Assembly (NCBI GenBank): GCA_900637135.1
Contig: LR134353.1
Location: 2,480,001 to 2,544,000, forward strand
DNA from: Mycolicibacterium flavescens
GTDB lineage: Bacteria > Actinomycetota > Actinomycetes > Mycobacteriales > Mycobacteriaceae
DNA length: 64,000 bases
Direction: 5' to 3'
The position numbers and the translations under genes are program-made. The notes beneath the pieces are model-generated. The model saw nothing but the letters and a program-made list of their open reading frames with translations, made no database searches and was not told where the DNA came from. Below, piece after piece: positions 24,426 through 33,769 of the stretch. How positions within the stretch are numbered: position 1 is the first letter of the stretch; every line of letters begins with the position of its first letter.

Positions 24426-25142
24426 TCAGGACAGCTCATGCCCGCCACTGGAGGTAATCGGGTGCAGCAATCCTCGCTTCCGCAGTTCCTCCGCCCAGCA
24501 CCCAGCAGCCGCGCTGATGTTGCCGCTGAAGATCGACCAACGGTCTTGATGTCCGAAGCAATCGTGCAGCCTTGTCACGTATTCCGTCAGCGTGTCGATG
24601 TCACCAGTTGCAGCCAGGTACCGGCAGGTCTTGTCATATTCGATGAGCAAGTTGTTGTCGACTGCGTATCGCACCAATTGCTCTGTGGTGCTTATTCGTT
24701 CCATCTCGACCAGTACCAAGTCGAAGCCGTCGCAGAGCGCGCCGGCGAACTGCCGCATCTCGGTGCGACGGTCGAACCGCACTTCGTATGGCAGATCGGG
24801 TACCAAGTGCTCCCAACGACGTTGCAGCAGCGAACCTTTGAGCGGATGTCTCACTCGCTCGTATCGAGGACATGCGGCGTCGACCTCGACTGATCCGATA
24901 CCGACATTGACGAAGAACCCGTGCCACGACATCGTGCCGTTGTGCCAGTCGGGCTGAAGGTGGATCATGTCGTAGAGCGGCCCCCGCTCCCGTTTGAAAC
25001 CGCAGTCCGATATGGCAAAGCCGCGTGCACGCAGGAACGGGCCGACATCGGCGGAGACCACCGCCTCGTAGGCCCGTCGCAATGAACCGCTGACTCCCCC
25101 TCGCCCATGACTCAAGGCTAAGGCGGCGGCACCATCCTTCAA
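24426..25142 (-). CDS. DUF4304-type hypothetical protein
   Basis: A 238-aa protein with an N-terminal DUF4304-like pattern: VGPFLRARGFAISDCGFKRERGPLYDMIHLQPD, then FFVNVGIGS. The function of this domain is not known. The C-terminal half is helical with scattered cysteines. ATG 25142 gives the full frame, though the family start may lie near residue 20. It is divergent from the GMC oxidoreductase with 46 bases between, and I treat it as the last accessory gene, without proof. Confidence 0.6.
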   Translation of the reverse strand: MKDGAAALALSHGRGGVSGSLRRAYEAVVSADVGPFLRARGFAISDCGFKRERGPLYDMIHLQPDWHNGTMSWHGFFVNVGIGSVEVDAACPRYERVRHPLKGSLLQRRWEHLVPDLPYEVRFDRRTEMRQFAGALCDGFDLVLVEMERISTTEQLVRYAVDNNLLIEYDKTCRYLAATGDIDTLTEYVTRLHDCFGHQDRWSIFSGNISAAAGCWAEELRKRGLLHPITSSGGHELS

Positions 25143-25188
25143 CGCACCAATTTGACGCTACGCAAGAGCGGCACGAGCGTGCCCGACC

Positions 25189-26937
25189 ATGAGGGTGAAA
25201 GCTACCTTGCCCGTTAATGTGGTAGCGGTGAGATCCAGGGGCCGTCAAGGACTTCGACTTGATGCCGAGTTCGACTTCGTCATCGTGGGAGCGGGCAGCG
25301 CGGGCTGCCTGCTCGCCAATCGGCTCAGCGCCAACCCCGATCACCGGGTGCTCCTGATCGAGGCCGGCGGCGCGGACAACTGGTTCTGGATCAAGGTGCC
25401 AGTCGGCTATCTGTACACCATTGCCAACCCCCGTACCGACTGGTGCTTTACGACGGAGCCCGACCCAGGTTTGGCCGGCCGCAGCATCATCTACGCGCGG
25501 GGGCGCGTGATAGGCGGCTGCTCGTCGATCAACGCCATGATCCATATGCGCGGGCAGGCAAGCGATTACGAGCTGTGGGCGCAAGCCACCGGAGACGAGC
25601 GCTGGCTTTGGGGCGGCCCAGACGGTCCAGGCGAAACACTCGCAATCTATAAGGAGTTGGAAGACTACTTCGGCGGAGCCGACGAGTGGCATGGCGCCGG
25701 CGGTGAGATCCGCGTGGAGCGACCGCGAGTGCGCTGGAAAATTCTGGACGCCTGGCAGGCCGCCGCAGCCGAACTGGGCATTGCGCCGATCGAAGAGTTC
25801 AACCGGGGCGACAACTCCGGGAGCGCCTACTTTCATGTCAATCAACGACGCGGCCGGCGCTGGTCGATGGCCGATGCCTTCCTGCACCCCGTCACCCACC
25901 GCTCCAATCTCACCGTCTACACGCAGACTCAGGCTCTCCAGCTGCTAATGGACGATCAGGTCAGCAACGATCAGCGTCGCGGCGCCTGGACCGCGGCGCA
26001 GCACCGCGTCACCGGCCTACGGCTGCTCAAAGACGGCCAGATCGTCGACGCCCGAGCCCGTCGGGAGGTGATCCTGAGCGCCGGCGCCATTGGCTCGCCC
26101 CATCTGATGCAGGTTTCGGGGTTGGGCCCGGCGGGGTTGCTCACCCAGCATCACGTGCCGGTGGTCGTTGATCTGCCAGGAGTCGGCGGAAACCTCCAGG
26201 ACCATTTGCAGCTTCGAACGGTCTACCGCATTCGGGGCGCGCGAACCGTCAACATGCTGTACCGGAATTGGATCACCCGGGCGGGCATGGGAATTCAGTA
26301 CCTGCTGCTGCGATCGGGACCCATGACGATGCCGCCGTCCACACTGGGGGCTTTCGCCAAGAGCGAGCCCGCGCTGGCCAGCCCGGATATGGAGTGGCAT
26401 GTGCAGCCGTTGTCGTTGCCGAAATTCGGGGAACCCCTGCACCCCTTCAGCGCCATCACTCCCTCGGTCTGCAACCTGCGACCCACCTCGCGCGGGCACG
26501 TGCGTCTGGTCGGTGCAGATCCGCTGACCCACCCAAAGATCATCTGCAACTACCTGTCCACTGATGCCGACCGTGAAGTCGCCGTGCGCGGCCTTCGGAT
26601 GACCAGGCAGATCATGGCCGCCCCTCCCCTAGCCCGCTACTGTCCGGAAGAAATGCTCCCCGGCTCGCAACTGGTGAGCGACGAAGACCTACTGGCGGCG
26701 GCGCGTGAACTGGGTACCACCATTTTCCACCCGGTAGGCACCTGCGCGATGGGTGCCTTTGATACACGCGGTATGCCACGGTCGGCCGCCACGGTGCTCG
26801 ACACCGACTGCCGCGTGCGTGGCGTCGCGGGCCTGCGGGTGGCCGATGCGTCGGCGATGCCCACCATCACTTCCGGGAACACCAACGCGCCGGTCATGCT
26901 GATCGCAGAGCGCGCAGCGCGGGCGATCCTGAAATGA
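25189..26937 (+). CDS. GMC-family FAD oxidoreductase (choline dehydrogenase-like)
   Basis: A 582-aa flavoprotein of the glucose-methanol-choline family, oxidising an alcohol substrate I cannot name. The FAD-binding motif FVIVGAGSAGCLLANRL is near residue 30. The GMC signatures GRVIGGCSSINAMIHMRG and GAIGSPHLMQVSGLGP follow, and the C-terminal HPVGTCAMG holds the catalytic His, with NTNAPVM near the end. The residues before about 25 are atypical, so a later start is possible. The P450 gene 480 bases downstream suggests a catabolic cluster. Confidence 0.9.
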   Translation: MRVKATLPVNVVAVRSRGRQGLRLDAEFDFVIVGAGSAGCLLANRLSANPDHRVLLIEAGGADNWFWIKVPVGYLYTIANPRTDWCFTTEPDPGLAGRSIIYARGRVIGGCSSINAMIHMRGQASDYELWAQATGDERWLWGGPDGPGETLAIYKELEDYFGGADEWHGAGGEIRVERPRVRWKILDAWQAAAAELGIAPIEEFNRGDNSGSAYFHVNQRRGRRWSMADAFLHPVTHRSNLTVYTQTQALQLLMDDQVSNDQRRGAWTAAQHRVTGLRLLKDGQIVDARARREVILSAGAIGSPHLMQVSGLGPAGLLTQHHVPVVVDLPGVGGNLQDHLQLRTVYRIRGARTVNMLYRNWITRAGMGIQYLLLRSGPMTMPPSTLGAFAKSEPALASPDMEWHVQPLSLPKFGEPLHPFSAITPSVCNLRPTSRGHVRLVGADPLTHPKIICNYLSTDADREVAVRGLRMTRQIMAAPPLARYCPEEMLPGSQLVSDEDLLAAARELGTTIFHPVGTCAMGAFDTRGMPRSAATVLDTDCRVRGVAGLRVADASAMPTITSGNTNAPVMLIAERAARAILK

Positions 26938-27014
26938 GCCGGTCCCACTCGTGCCGCAGCGTTCCACAGAACTGGCCTCGGACAGCCACTACCGGTCTGT
27001 TTGAGTCGTGACCT

Positions 27015-27161
27015 TCAGTCGCCTTCGTCGTCGTCACGGTGTGCGGCTTCGATCACCTCGGGTGGTGCCGGCTTCTGCAGCCAGGCGCGAATCCGCAACA
27101 ACCCGCCGGCGACAGCCCCGACCGCGAATACCGCGATCGTGATCCAAACCGCAGTGGACAT
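27015..27161 (-). CDS. Small single-pass membrane protein, 48 aa
   Basis: ATG 27161 to TGA 27015 encodes one hydrophobic helix (VWITIAVFAVGAVAGGLL), a basic stop-transfer (RIRAW) and a charged tail ending HRDDDEGD. A clean membrane topology in so short a frame argues for a real gene. It lies in the 480-base gap between the GMC and P450 genes. Function unknown. Confidence 0.5.
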   Translation of the reverse strand: MSTAVWITIAVFAVGAVAGGLLRIRAWLQKPAPPEVIEAAHRDDDEGD

Positions 27162-27349
27162 GGATCAATTGTCCGCCCGTGGGCGAAAATCGTGACCGCT
27201 TACGCAAGGTTGCCGATACGTCTTTCGAGTCAGTGGCTGTAGGCCATTTGGAGAGCCTGCCGCCGCTGGGCGCTGCGTACGTTTGGGTTCAATTCGTATG
27301 ATCTAGCTATTTTAGAGTCGTCATCTGCCTCGCATTTTGCTCCCATTCG

Positions 27350-27379
27350 TTGACACCGGCCCGTTAATGGTCATACGCT
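27350..27379 (+). promoter_or_regulatory. Predicted promoter of P450-TetR operon
   Basis: TTGACA (27350-27355), an 18-base spacer and TACGCT (27374-27379, fits TANNNT) lie 40 bases before the P450 start. The ribosome site GGGAAGG is at 27403-27409. Confidence 0.5.
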
Positions 27380-27418
27380 TTGAGGCAAAACGTCCAGAAC
27401 TCGGGAAGGTCGCTTCTG

Positions 27419-28672
27419 ATGACCGTGACCAGCGCTGCTCTCAATGTCTTCGATGCGGGCCTTCCCACCTTCAGTTACGGTCTCGCCGCCACGCCGCACG
27501 ACATCCTCGACGATGTCCGAGCGGCGCAGGCACGTGCACCCATCGCCATCGGCCCCTTCGGGCCGGAAATCCTGTCATATGAACTTTCCCGCGAGATCCT
27601 GCGCGACAGCAGATTTCGGCTTCCGCCCGGCATCACTCTGGCCTCACAGGGCATCACGTCGGGTCCTTTGTTCGACAAGATGGCGAACAGCCTCCTGGGA
27701 CTGGACGGCGCACCTCATATGCGTCTACGCAAACTCGTGTCGAAAGCGTTCACTCCGCGCGCGACGTCGCGGCTTCAAGACACCATCCAGGAGGTGGTGA
27801 ACGGGCTGATCGACCGGGTGGCGGACGCCGGACACTGCGACGTCGTGACCGACCTTGCGCGTCCCTACCCCACTCCGGTCATGTGCGCGCTCATCGGTGC
27901 ACCTCGGGAGGATTGGCACCTGTTCGCAGATTGGACTGAGGAGGTCTTCAAGGCCCTCAACTTCCAGCCCGACGCCAACTTCGACGAGTCCGCGATCATG
28001 CGGGCGTGGGGCGAATTGGACGCTTACGTCGACGACATGGTCGCCGCCCGTCGACACAGCCTCACCGATGATCTGCTCTCCGAACTCATCCGCGCCGAAA
28101 GCGACGGAGACCGGCTGAATCTCGACGAACTCCGGATGTTGGTGGCCGGCTTCCTGATGGCGGGAACGGACACCACGCGCAATCAACTGGCCGCCTCGGT
28201 CCAGGTGCTCTGCGAGCACCCCGATCAGTGGATGACGCTTCGCGACCAACCGGAGCTCGCGATGCAGGCTGTCGAGGAGAGCATGCGCCACTCACCGGCG
28301 GCCAGTATCGTGCCGCGGGCCGCGACCGAGGATGTCGAGTTTGGCGGCTACCTGTTCCCGGCAGGGACCTTCATACTGGTGAATACCTTTGCAGCCAATC
28401 GTGACCCAGCGATCTATCGCGATGCGGAGCGGTTTGACATCACCCGCAGAGACGTACCGCCAATTCTGACTTTTGGCGGCGGTGCCCACTATTGTCTGGG
28501 GGCCAATCTTGCGCGCCGTGAGCTGGCGGAGGCACTTGTGGTCCTCACCCGCCGTCTCGATGCACCCCGCCGCGTTGGTCCGGCGCCGTGGAAATCCTTG
28601 TTGGGAATGACTGGTCCGCTAACGCTTCAGATCGAATTCACCAGCGCAAGGATTGCGACCGCGCATGCGTAG
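27419..28672 (+). CDS. Cytochrome P450
   Basis: A 417-aa bacterial class I P450 from ATG 27419. The I-helix oxygen-binding motif AGTDTTRNQ, the helix region GDGDRLNLDELR, and the heme-binding loop FGGGAHYCLGANLAR with the axial Cys are all present. Substrate is unknown; no ferredoxin gene lies beside it. The TetR gene overlaps its stop by eight bases, which suggests that the P450 is regulated by its own cotranscribed repressor. Confidence 0.93.
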   Translation: MTVTSAALNVFDAGLPTFSYGLAATPHDILDDVRAAQARAPIAIGPFGPEILSYELSREILRDSRFRLPPGITLASQGITSGPLFDKMANSLLGLDGAPHMRLRKLVSKAFTPRATSRLQDTIQEVVNGLIDRVADAGHCDVVTDLARPYPTPVMCALIGAPREDWHLFADWTEEVFKALNFQPDANFDESAIMRAWGELDAYVDDMVAARRHSLTDDLLSELIRAESDGDRLNLDELRMLVAGFLMAGTDTTRNQLAASVQVLCEHPDQWMTLRDQPELAMQAVEESMRHSPAASIVPRAATEDVEFGGYLFPAGTFILVNTFAANRDPAIYRDAERFDITRRDVPPILTFGGGAHYCLGANLARRELAEALVVLTRRLDAPRRVGPAPWKSLLGMTGPLTLQIEFTSARIATAHA

Positions 28673-29345
28673 CCGCGGCTGGGCAGGCGCGACACCCAGC
28701 TCAGACGAGGAAGCGATTGCCCGAATCCTGGACGCGGTCGACGAAGTGGTCGCTGAGCACGGACCAGCGATACGCCTTGCCGACGTCGCTCGCCGGCTCG
28801 GGGTCACACGCCAAACGGTGTACCGCTACTTCCCCAATGCTGACGCGTTACTCATCGCCAGCGCGATGCGTGCCGTAGACGGATTCATCGATCAGGTTGT
28901 CGAGCATGTCAGCGGCGTCAACGACCCCGTCACGGCACTCGTCGAATGCGTGTCGTTCGCGGTCGAAACCCTCACCGGCGATCCCCAGCTGGAAAACCTA
29001 CTGAGCCGGCGGCAGGACGGGGAAGCTGTCACCTCGTTGACCTCCGATACCGCAAAGGCATTCTGCCTGTCATTCTTTCGCCGGCTCGATGTGGACTGGC
29101 AACTTCACGGCTTTGACAGCGCCGTTCTTGAAGATCTCGCCGAGATGACCTTGCGCACAGTGCAGTCCATGCTGACCGATCCTGGGCAGCCGATTCGTAA
29201 GGGTGCCGCACTGCGTGGCTTCGTAGCTCGATGGCTTGGCCCAGCGATCCTCTATCCACGAATCACGGCGCTGTCGATGGACGATCGTCGACCCCCGTCG
29301 GGCGGGCGCGGTGAAGCCCGAGGGCGCACGTCGTCTTCGCGATAA
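28665..29345 (+). CDS. TetR-family regulator
   Basis: ATG 28665 overlaps the P450 stop. The N-terminal helix-turn-helix is clear (AIRLADVARRLGVTRQTVYRYFPNADALL). The ligand-binding domain is of normal length, with a Gly/Arg-rich tail at the end. Likely controls the P450 operon in response to its substrate; this is inferred from position. Confidence 0.88.
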   Translation: MRSRGWAGATPSSDEEAIARILDAVDEVVAEHGPAIRLADVARRLGVTRQTVYRYFPNADALLIASAMRAVDGFIDQVVEHVSGVNDPVTALVECVSFAVETLTGDPQLENLLSRRQDGEAVTSLTSDTAKAFCLSFFRRLDVDWQLHGFDSAVLEDLAEMTLRTVQSMLTDPGQPIRKGAALRGFVARWLGPAILYPRITALSMDDRRPPSGGRGEARGRTSSSR

Positions 29346-29484
29346 CAGCCTGATGACTTCCACCTCTTCCGCGAGACACGCCCAGATATAGGTACGTTGC
29401 CGTTTGCGGATGGTTACCTCGAGGTCCGCAACAGGCACGTCAGTAATGCCCAGGAAACTCACAAGCATCTGCTAGCTTCGCGAA

Positions 29485-30306
29485 GTGCAACTTCGCCAGC
29501 AACGCGCGCGCAGCCGGAAGGCGTTCGCCGCAACCGTTATCGCCAGTCTGACCATCGTTGCCGGGGCCGGCTGCGGTGGTGGAACCGAGCCCGAGGAGAC
29601 CCCGGCGGCAACGGCCGACGAATCAACGGCGGCTCGACAAGCTGAGGCGAATCCAGAAGATCAACAGGCTCAACCGATCGTCAAAGACGAGGACGGCGAT
29701 GGCCAGCCCGAGATCACCGGCGGCGTCTACGGAGATCCTGCGGCCGCCCTGCACTATTGGGAGGAACAAACCGAAAGCGACTGCGGGTTGATGGCCACCC
29801 GCATGGTGGTCGGCGAACTGACCGGGGCGCCGCCCACCGAGCGGGAGATCATCGACCTCGCCGCTAAGACGCCAAGCGATTGCGACCCGGGTGAGCCGGT
29901 GTATGACGAAAGCATCGATCCCAGTGATGGCGGTGTCGGTCATGGCACCTGCACGACCGACCTCCTGCTCCTGCTCAAGCACTACGGGATCAAAGCCGAC
30001 TACACCAACGACGACACGGCCGCCAAGGGTGGACTCGCCACCGGTATGGACGCGTTGGCGGACTATCTAGGCGACGGGCGACAGGCGATTGTGTGCGTGA
30101 ACTCCACCACCATCTGGGATGGAGACGGTGACCGGACAGGATGCGGTCACCTGGTCACCGTCGCCGCCATCGATTACGACAACGACGCCGTCTATCTCGG
30201 CGACAGTGGCGGCGACGACACGCGCGGTGAGCATGTGACCACCGACGTATTCGAATCTGCCTGGGCGGCAGGCGATCACGAGCTCGTCGTCACCGCACCG
30301 CGCTGA
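29485..30306 (+). CDS. Secreted lipoprotein with C39-like peptidase domain
   Basis: A signal peptide ends in lipobox AGAGC (Cys30), then an acidic Pro/Glu/Gln linker. The C-terminal domain has the papain-like C39 pattern: Cys in ESDCGLMATRMVVGEL, His in GCGHLVTVAAIDYD, then YLGDSGG with a candidate Asp. Family members cleave peptides or bind bacteriocin leaders; here a surface peptidase or cysteine protease-like role is likely. GTG 29485 starts 139 bases after the TetR gene. Confidence 0.7.
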   Translation: MQLRQQRARSRKAFAATVIASLTIVAGAGCGGGTEPEETPAATADESTAARQAEANPEDQQAQPIVKDEDGDGQPEITGGVYGDPAAALHYWEEQTESDCGLMATRMVVGELTGAPPTEREIIDLAAKTPSDCDPGEPVYDESIDPSDGGVGHGTCTTDLLLLLKHYGIKADYTNDDTAAKGGLATGMDALADYLGDGRQAIVCVNSTTIWDGDGDRTGCGHLVTVAAIDYDNDAVYLGDSGGDDTRGEHVTTDVFESAWAAGDHELVVTAPR

Positions 30307-30317
30307 TCCCTATTCTC

Positions 30318-31211
30318 TTGACTCTGGTGGACGCCGGATTCAGGAACGCGGATGCGCGGCGACGCTATCTTGCGGTCTACGACGACGCCCGTGCCCTGAG
30401 CCCGCGTCCGGAAGGGGTTCACGATGTGTGGACACCATTCGGCACCGTGCGGGTGTACCAACATGGCTCGCGCGGCCGTGTACCCGTCGTCTTGATCCAC
30501 GGCTTCTACCTCACCTCGGCTATGTGGTGGGAACAAGTCGCGCCGTTGGCAGATGACTTCTCCGTGTACACGATCGACATGCTGGGCCAACCCGGCGCGA
30601 GCGTTCAGTCGAAAACAATGCTGACACCGGCGGATTGCGCACTCGCCATCGACGCGGTCCTGCAAGGGCTGGGATTGCATGATGTGCATCTGGTGGGTCA
30701 CTCGTATGGAGGTTGGCTCACCACGCATACTGCCGCACGACTTCCGTCTCGGGTCGCGACGGTCACGCTGGTCGATCCGGCTAGCACGGTCGCACGGCTC
30801 TCCGCGAAGTTCTGGCGGAACCTCGCAGTCCTGCTGGGGCGGCCGAACTCTGTGCGCGCTCAACGTGCTGCAGTATGGGTGACCGGCCACGCCGAACCGG
30901 GAAGCCCAATCGACACGCTCGCCGGGCTGTTCGCGTCTGGCTTCGCCACCTTTGGACCGCCGGTCCGCACACCGGCGTTGAGGTTCGCGAGCGACCGTCT
31001 GCTACGTGCCGTGCGCGTTCCCGTACAGGTCCTCCTGGCCAGCGACACAGTTCACGATTCGACCAAGGCGGTTCAGCGGATCCGCTCGGTCGTTCCCCAT
31101 TGGCCGTACCGCCTGTGGCTCAACACGTCACACGCCCTGCCCGCCGAGGTGCCTGATCAGGTCAACGCCTGCATTCGCGATTTTGTGATCGAACACAGCT
31201 GCGGCGCGTAG
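30318..31211 (+). CDS. Alpha/beta-hydrolase
   Basis: A 297-aa hydrolase. The oxyanion strand VPVVLIHGFYLTSAMWW, the nucleophile elbow GHSYGG, a candidate Asp in LLASDTVHDS and the final His in NTSHALP are in family order. TTG 30318 starts 11 bases after the lipoprotein gene; GTG 30327 is the likely alternative. Substrate unknown. Confidence 0.82.
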   Translation: MTLVDAGFRNADARRRYLAVYDDARALSPRPEGVHDVWTPFGTVRVYQHGSRGRVPVVLIHGFYLTSAMWWEQVAPLADDFSVYTIDMLGQPGASVQSKTMLTPADCALAIDAVLQGLGLHDVHLVGHSYGGWLTTHTAARLPSRVATVTLVDPASTVARLSAKFWRNLAVLLGRPNSVRAQRAAVWVTGHAEPGSPIDTLAGLFASGFATFGPPVRTPALRFASDRLLRAVRVPVQVLLASDTVHDSTKAVQRIRSVVPHWPYRLWLNTSHALPAEVPDQVNACIRDFVIEHSCGA

Positions 31212-31351
31212 CGGGTGGCGTTCGGCCTCAGCGCGCTCGCCAAAGAACTCGGCCGGTTACTCGGCATGGATAAATCCCGCTGTCGTGAAGCGTTCCACAA
31301 CCCAGACAGGTCATCCGCCTTGTCATCGGCAACGCCATCAGGAGGACAGCC

Positions 31352-32266
31352 ATGAGCGTGGACAGCATCTCGGATTCGGACACGACGAACCTCGACGAGT
31401 TGGTTCCATCGCGGTACGCGGTGCAGGTCGGCGACATCGAGGTGCTGGTGATCAGCGACGGGGTGCTCCCGATCACGGCCAGGACGATGGCGACCAACGC
31501 CGACCCGACCGAGTTCGGGAGTTGGCTCGACGACCGGTTCCTTCCCAGAGACGTCCTCGCCTGGCCCCTCAACGTTGTCGTGGTGCGCACCGCTGGTCGG
31601 ACCATCCTGGTCGACGCCGGGCTCGGCGTGGAGTTCCCGGACTTTCCGCGGGCCGGGCAGACCGTCCATCGTCTGGAAGCCGCCGGTATCGACCCCTCGG
31701 CGGTGACCGACGTGGTGCTCACCCACCTGCATATGGACCACGTGGGCGGGCTGCTCACGAAGGGCCTGAAGGAACGGTTGCGTCCCGACCTGCAGGTCCA
31801 CGTTGCGGCCGCCGAGGCCGAGTTCTGGGAGGCGCCCGACTTCTCCCACACCGACATGCCCGCTCCCGTTCCGGACGCGCTCCGGTCGATCGCCGGGCGG
31901 TTCCTCGATGAGTACCGCGGTCACATGCGGACCTTCGAGTCGGAGTACGAATTGGCGCCCGGAGTGCTCGTCGCCCGCACGGGAGGTCACACGCCGGGTC
32001 ATGCCATCGTCCGCCTCGACTCGGGCGGTGACCGGCTGACGTTCGCCGGCGACGCCGTCTTCGCCCCGGGCTTCGATAACCCGGAGTGGCACAACGGCTT
32101 CGAACACGACCCAGAAGAGTCGGCCCGCGTACGGATCGAACTTCTCCGGGAAATGGCCGCGACCGGTGAGTCCCTGGTGGCCACTCACCTGCCGTTCCCG
32201 TCGGTCTGCCACGTAGCGACCGCCGGCGACGTCTTCCGGTGCGTGCCCACCGTGTGGGACTACTGA
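31352..32266 (+). CDS. MBL-fold metallo-hydrolase
   Basis: The zinc-binding motif THLHMDHVGG, a later GGHTPGHA and FAGDAVFAPGF define a functional metallo-beta-lactamase fold of the lactonase/AttM-like type. AGGAGG at 31340-31345 makes ATG 31352 certain. No signal peptide, so cytosolic. It ends inside the convergent FAD-oxidoreductase gene (7-base overlap). Confidence 0.9.
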   Translation: MSVDSISDSDTTNLDELVPSRYAVQVGDIEVLVISDGVLPITARTMATNADPTEFGSWLDDRFLPRDVLAWPLNVVVVRTAGRTILVDAGLGVEFPDFPRAGQTVHRLEAAGIDPSAVTDVVLTHLHMDHVGGLLTKGLKERLRPDLQVHVAAAEAEFWEAPDFSHTDMPAPVPDALRSIAGRFLDEYRGHMRTFESEYELAPGVLVARTGGHTPGHAIVRLDSGGDRLTFAGDAVFAPGFDNPEWHNGFEHDPEESARVRIELLREMAATGESLVATHLPFPSVCHVATAGDVFRCVPTVWDY

Positions 32267-33600
32267 CGAGAGCGCCGCCGTGCGTGACCGACGACCCGCG
32301 CGACTTGTCTGGGGCGCACGAGGCTCGTCCCGGGGTCCACGCCTTGCAGCATGCGCAGGAACGTTTCGGTGAGCGCCATGTCAGTCGATGCGGCGGCCAT
32401 GTAGGCGGTGGTGTAGCTGTTGAACCCACGCTGCGGCCATGACCTCCATCGGCTCGCCGGGGTGAAGCCGAAGTCGTTGAGCCGGTTCGCCCACCAAAGA
32501 GGAGCCAGCCGCCGTGCAACATCGCGAAAATAGTCTTGACTCGACGGTTCACCGTTGGAGGCAAGGGTCTGTCGAAGGCTGCGAGCCTGCATCAGCGCCG
32601 ATGTCATGCCCTGGCCGTACATCGGGTTCAAGCTACATACCGCGTCCCCAATCACCAACAGCCCCTGAGGAAATGCGGACGCCCTGTCGTAGCGGCGCCA
32701 TACGCTGGTCGGAAACTGGCGATGATGCGTCTCCCCCAGCGGTTCGGCGTCGTGAAGCGCTTCGCCGATATGCGGGGGCACGCATTCGGCCACAGCGGCC
32801 AACACCTCCGGCAGCTCGGTGGGCAGCCTGTGCCCAGCGACACCTATCAGCGTCACGATCATCGTGTCGTTCTCGTAGGCGAGCATTCCGACGCCAGTTG
32901 GGCGTTGCAGCGTCGGGCTGACGAAAACCACCTTGTCGTCCAGCGCCCCCGGCGTCATGTGAAACAACTGACTGGCGTAGCTGAGCTGCACGCGATACGA
33001 CCGCTCGACGGGACGTGTGAAGCCATGCGCCGCAAGGAAGGCCGGTGTGCGCGCCGAGCGCCCCGACGCGTCGATCACGAGATCGGCGGGCAACGTCTGT
33101 CGCCGTGACCCAGCGCGGTCGCTGATACGAACACCGCGTACCGCACGATCGCTCAACACGGGCTCGACGACGTCGTGGCCGTCGAGCACCGTGACGTTGG
33201 GCAGTGCGTGAACCCGTTCGCGGACAATTGATTCCAGCAGCGGCCTGCTGGCCGGCTGCACAGGCATGGCGTCAGGGTCGGCCAATGCCGCCGTCCGACA
33301 CAGCGCATGCCCACGGACCTCGACGTACACCGCCGACAGGGTGTGCGTGTCGATGATCGGTGCGCCCGCCGCTTTCAACTCCGTCGTAGCGCCGGGAAAC
33401 ATCTCCTCGAGGATCTTCAAACCCGCACTCGTCATCATGTGCAGGTGGTGACTCTGAGGCACGCCTGCCCGATGCGACACGTCGACGGGCAGCTTGTCGC
33501 GTTCCACGACGGTCACCGAGTCGTACGCGTCTGCCAGCACTCTCGCAGCGAGCAGTCCCCCGATGCTCGCTCCACACACGACCGCTGCTCGCGTCGCCAT
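32260..33600 (-). CDS. FAD-dependent monooxygenase-like oxidoreductase
   Basis: A 446-aa protein from ATG 33600, preceded by GAGGGG. The FAD motif ASIGGLLAARVLADAYDSVTVVERD, a middle DLVIDASGRSARTP and the second FAD motif GLLVIGDAVCSLNPMYGQGM match group A flavoprotein hydroxylases and geranylgeranyl-reductase-like proteins. Substrate unknown. The frame before 33600 lacks a motif and is left out. Confidence 0.87.
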   Translation of the reverse strand: MATRAAVVCGASIGGLLAARVLADAYDSVTVVERDKLPVDVSHRAGVPQSHHLHMMTSAGLKILEEMFPGATTELKAAGAPIIDTHTLSAVYVEVRGHALCRTAALADPDAMPVQPASRPLLESIVRERVHALPNVTVLDGHDVVEPVLSDRAVRGVRISDRAGSRRQTLPADLVIDASGRSARTPAFLAAHGFTRPVERSYRVQLSYASQLFHMTPGALDDKVVFVSPTLQRPTGVGMLAYENDTMIVTLIGVAGHRLPTELPEVLAAVAECVPPHIGEALHDAEPLGETHHRQFPTSVWRRYDRASAFPQGLLVIGDAVCSLNPMYGQGMTSALMQARSLRQTLASNGEPSSQDYFRDVARRLAPLWWANRLNDFGFTPASRWRSWPQRGFNSYTTAYMAAASTDMALTETFLRMLQGVDPGTSLVRPRQVARVVGHARRRSRQ

Positions 33601-33769
33601 CGCGCCCCTCTTCGGCAGGCTGTATCCCGTTACCGTCGCACAGAGAGCGGCCGAGAGTGCCGTTTCATCCGCGACGCGCAGTGGCAGCCGTATCAGAACG
33701 TACATCCGCGGTCAGACCCCCAAGCACCACCGGAGCACCGTCAGCGCCGCTGTCTGTAGCGTGGCGACC

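Noticed and set aside
27281..27300. tRNA T-arm-like GGTTCAATTC (possible att site)
   Set aside because: The flanking bases do not pair and no other tRNA arms are found around it.
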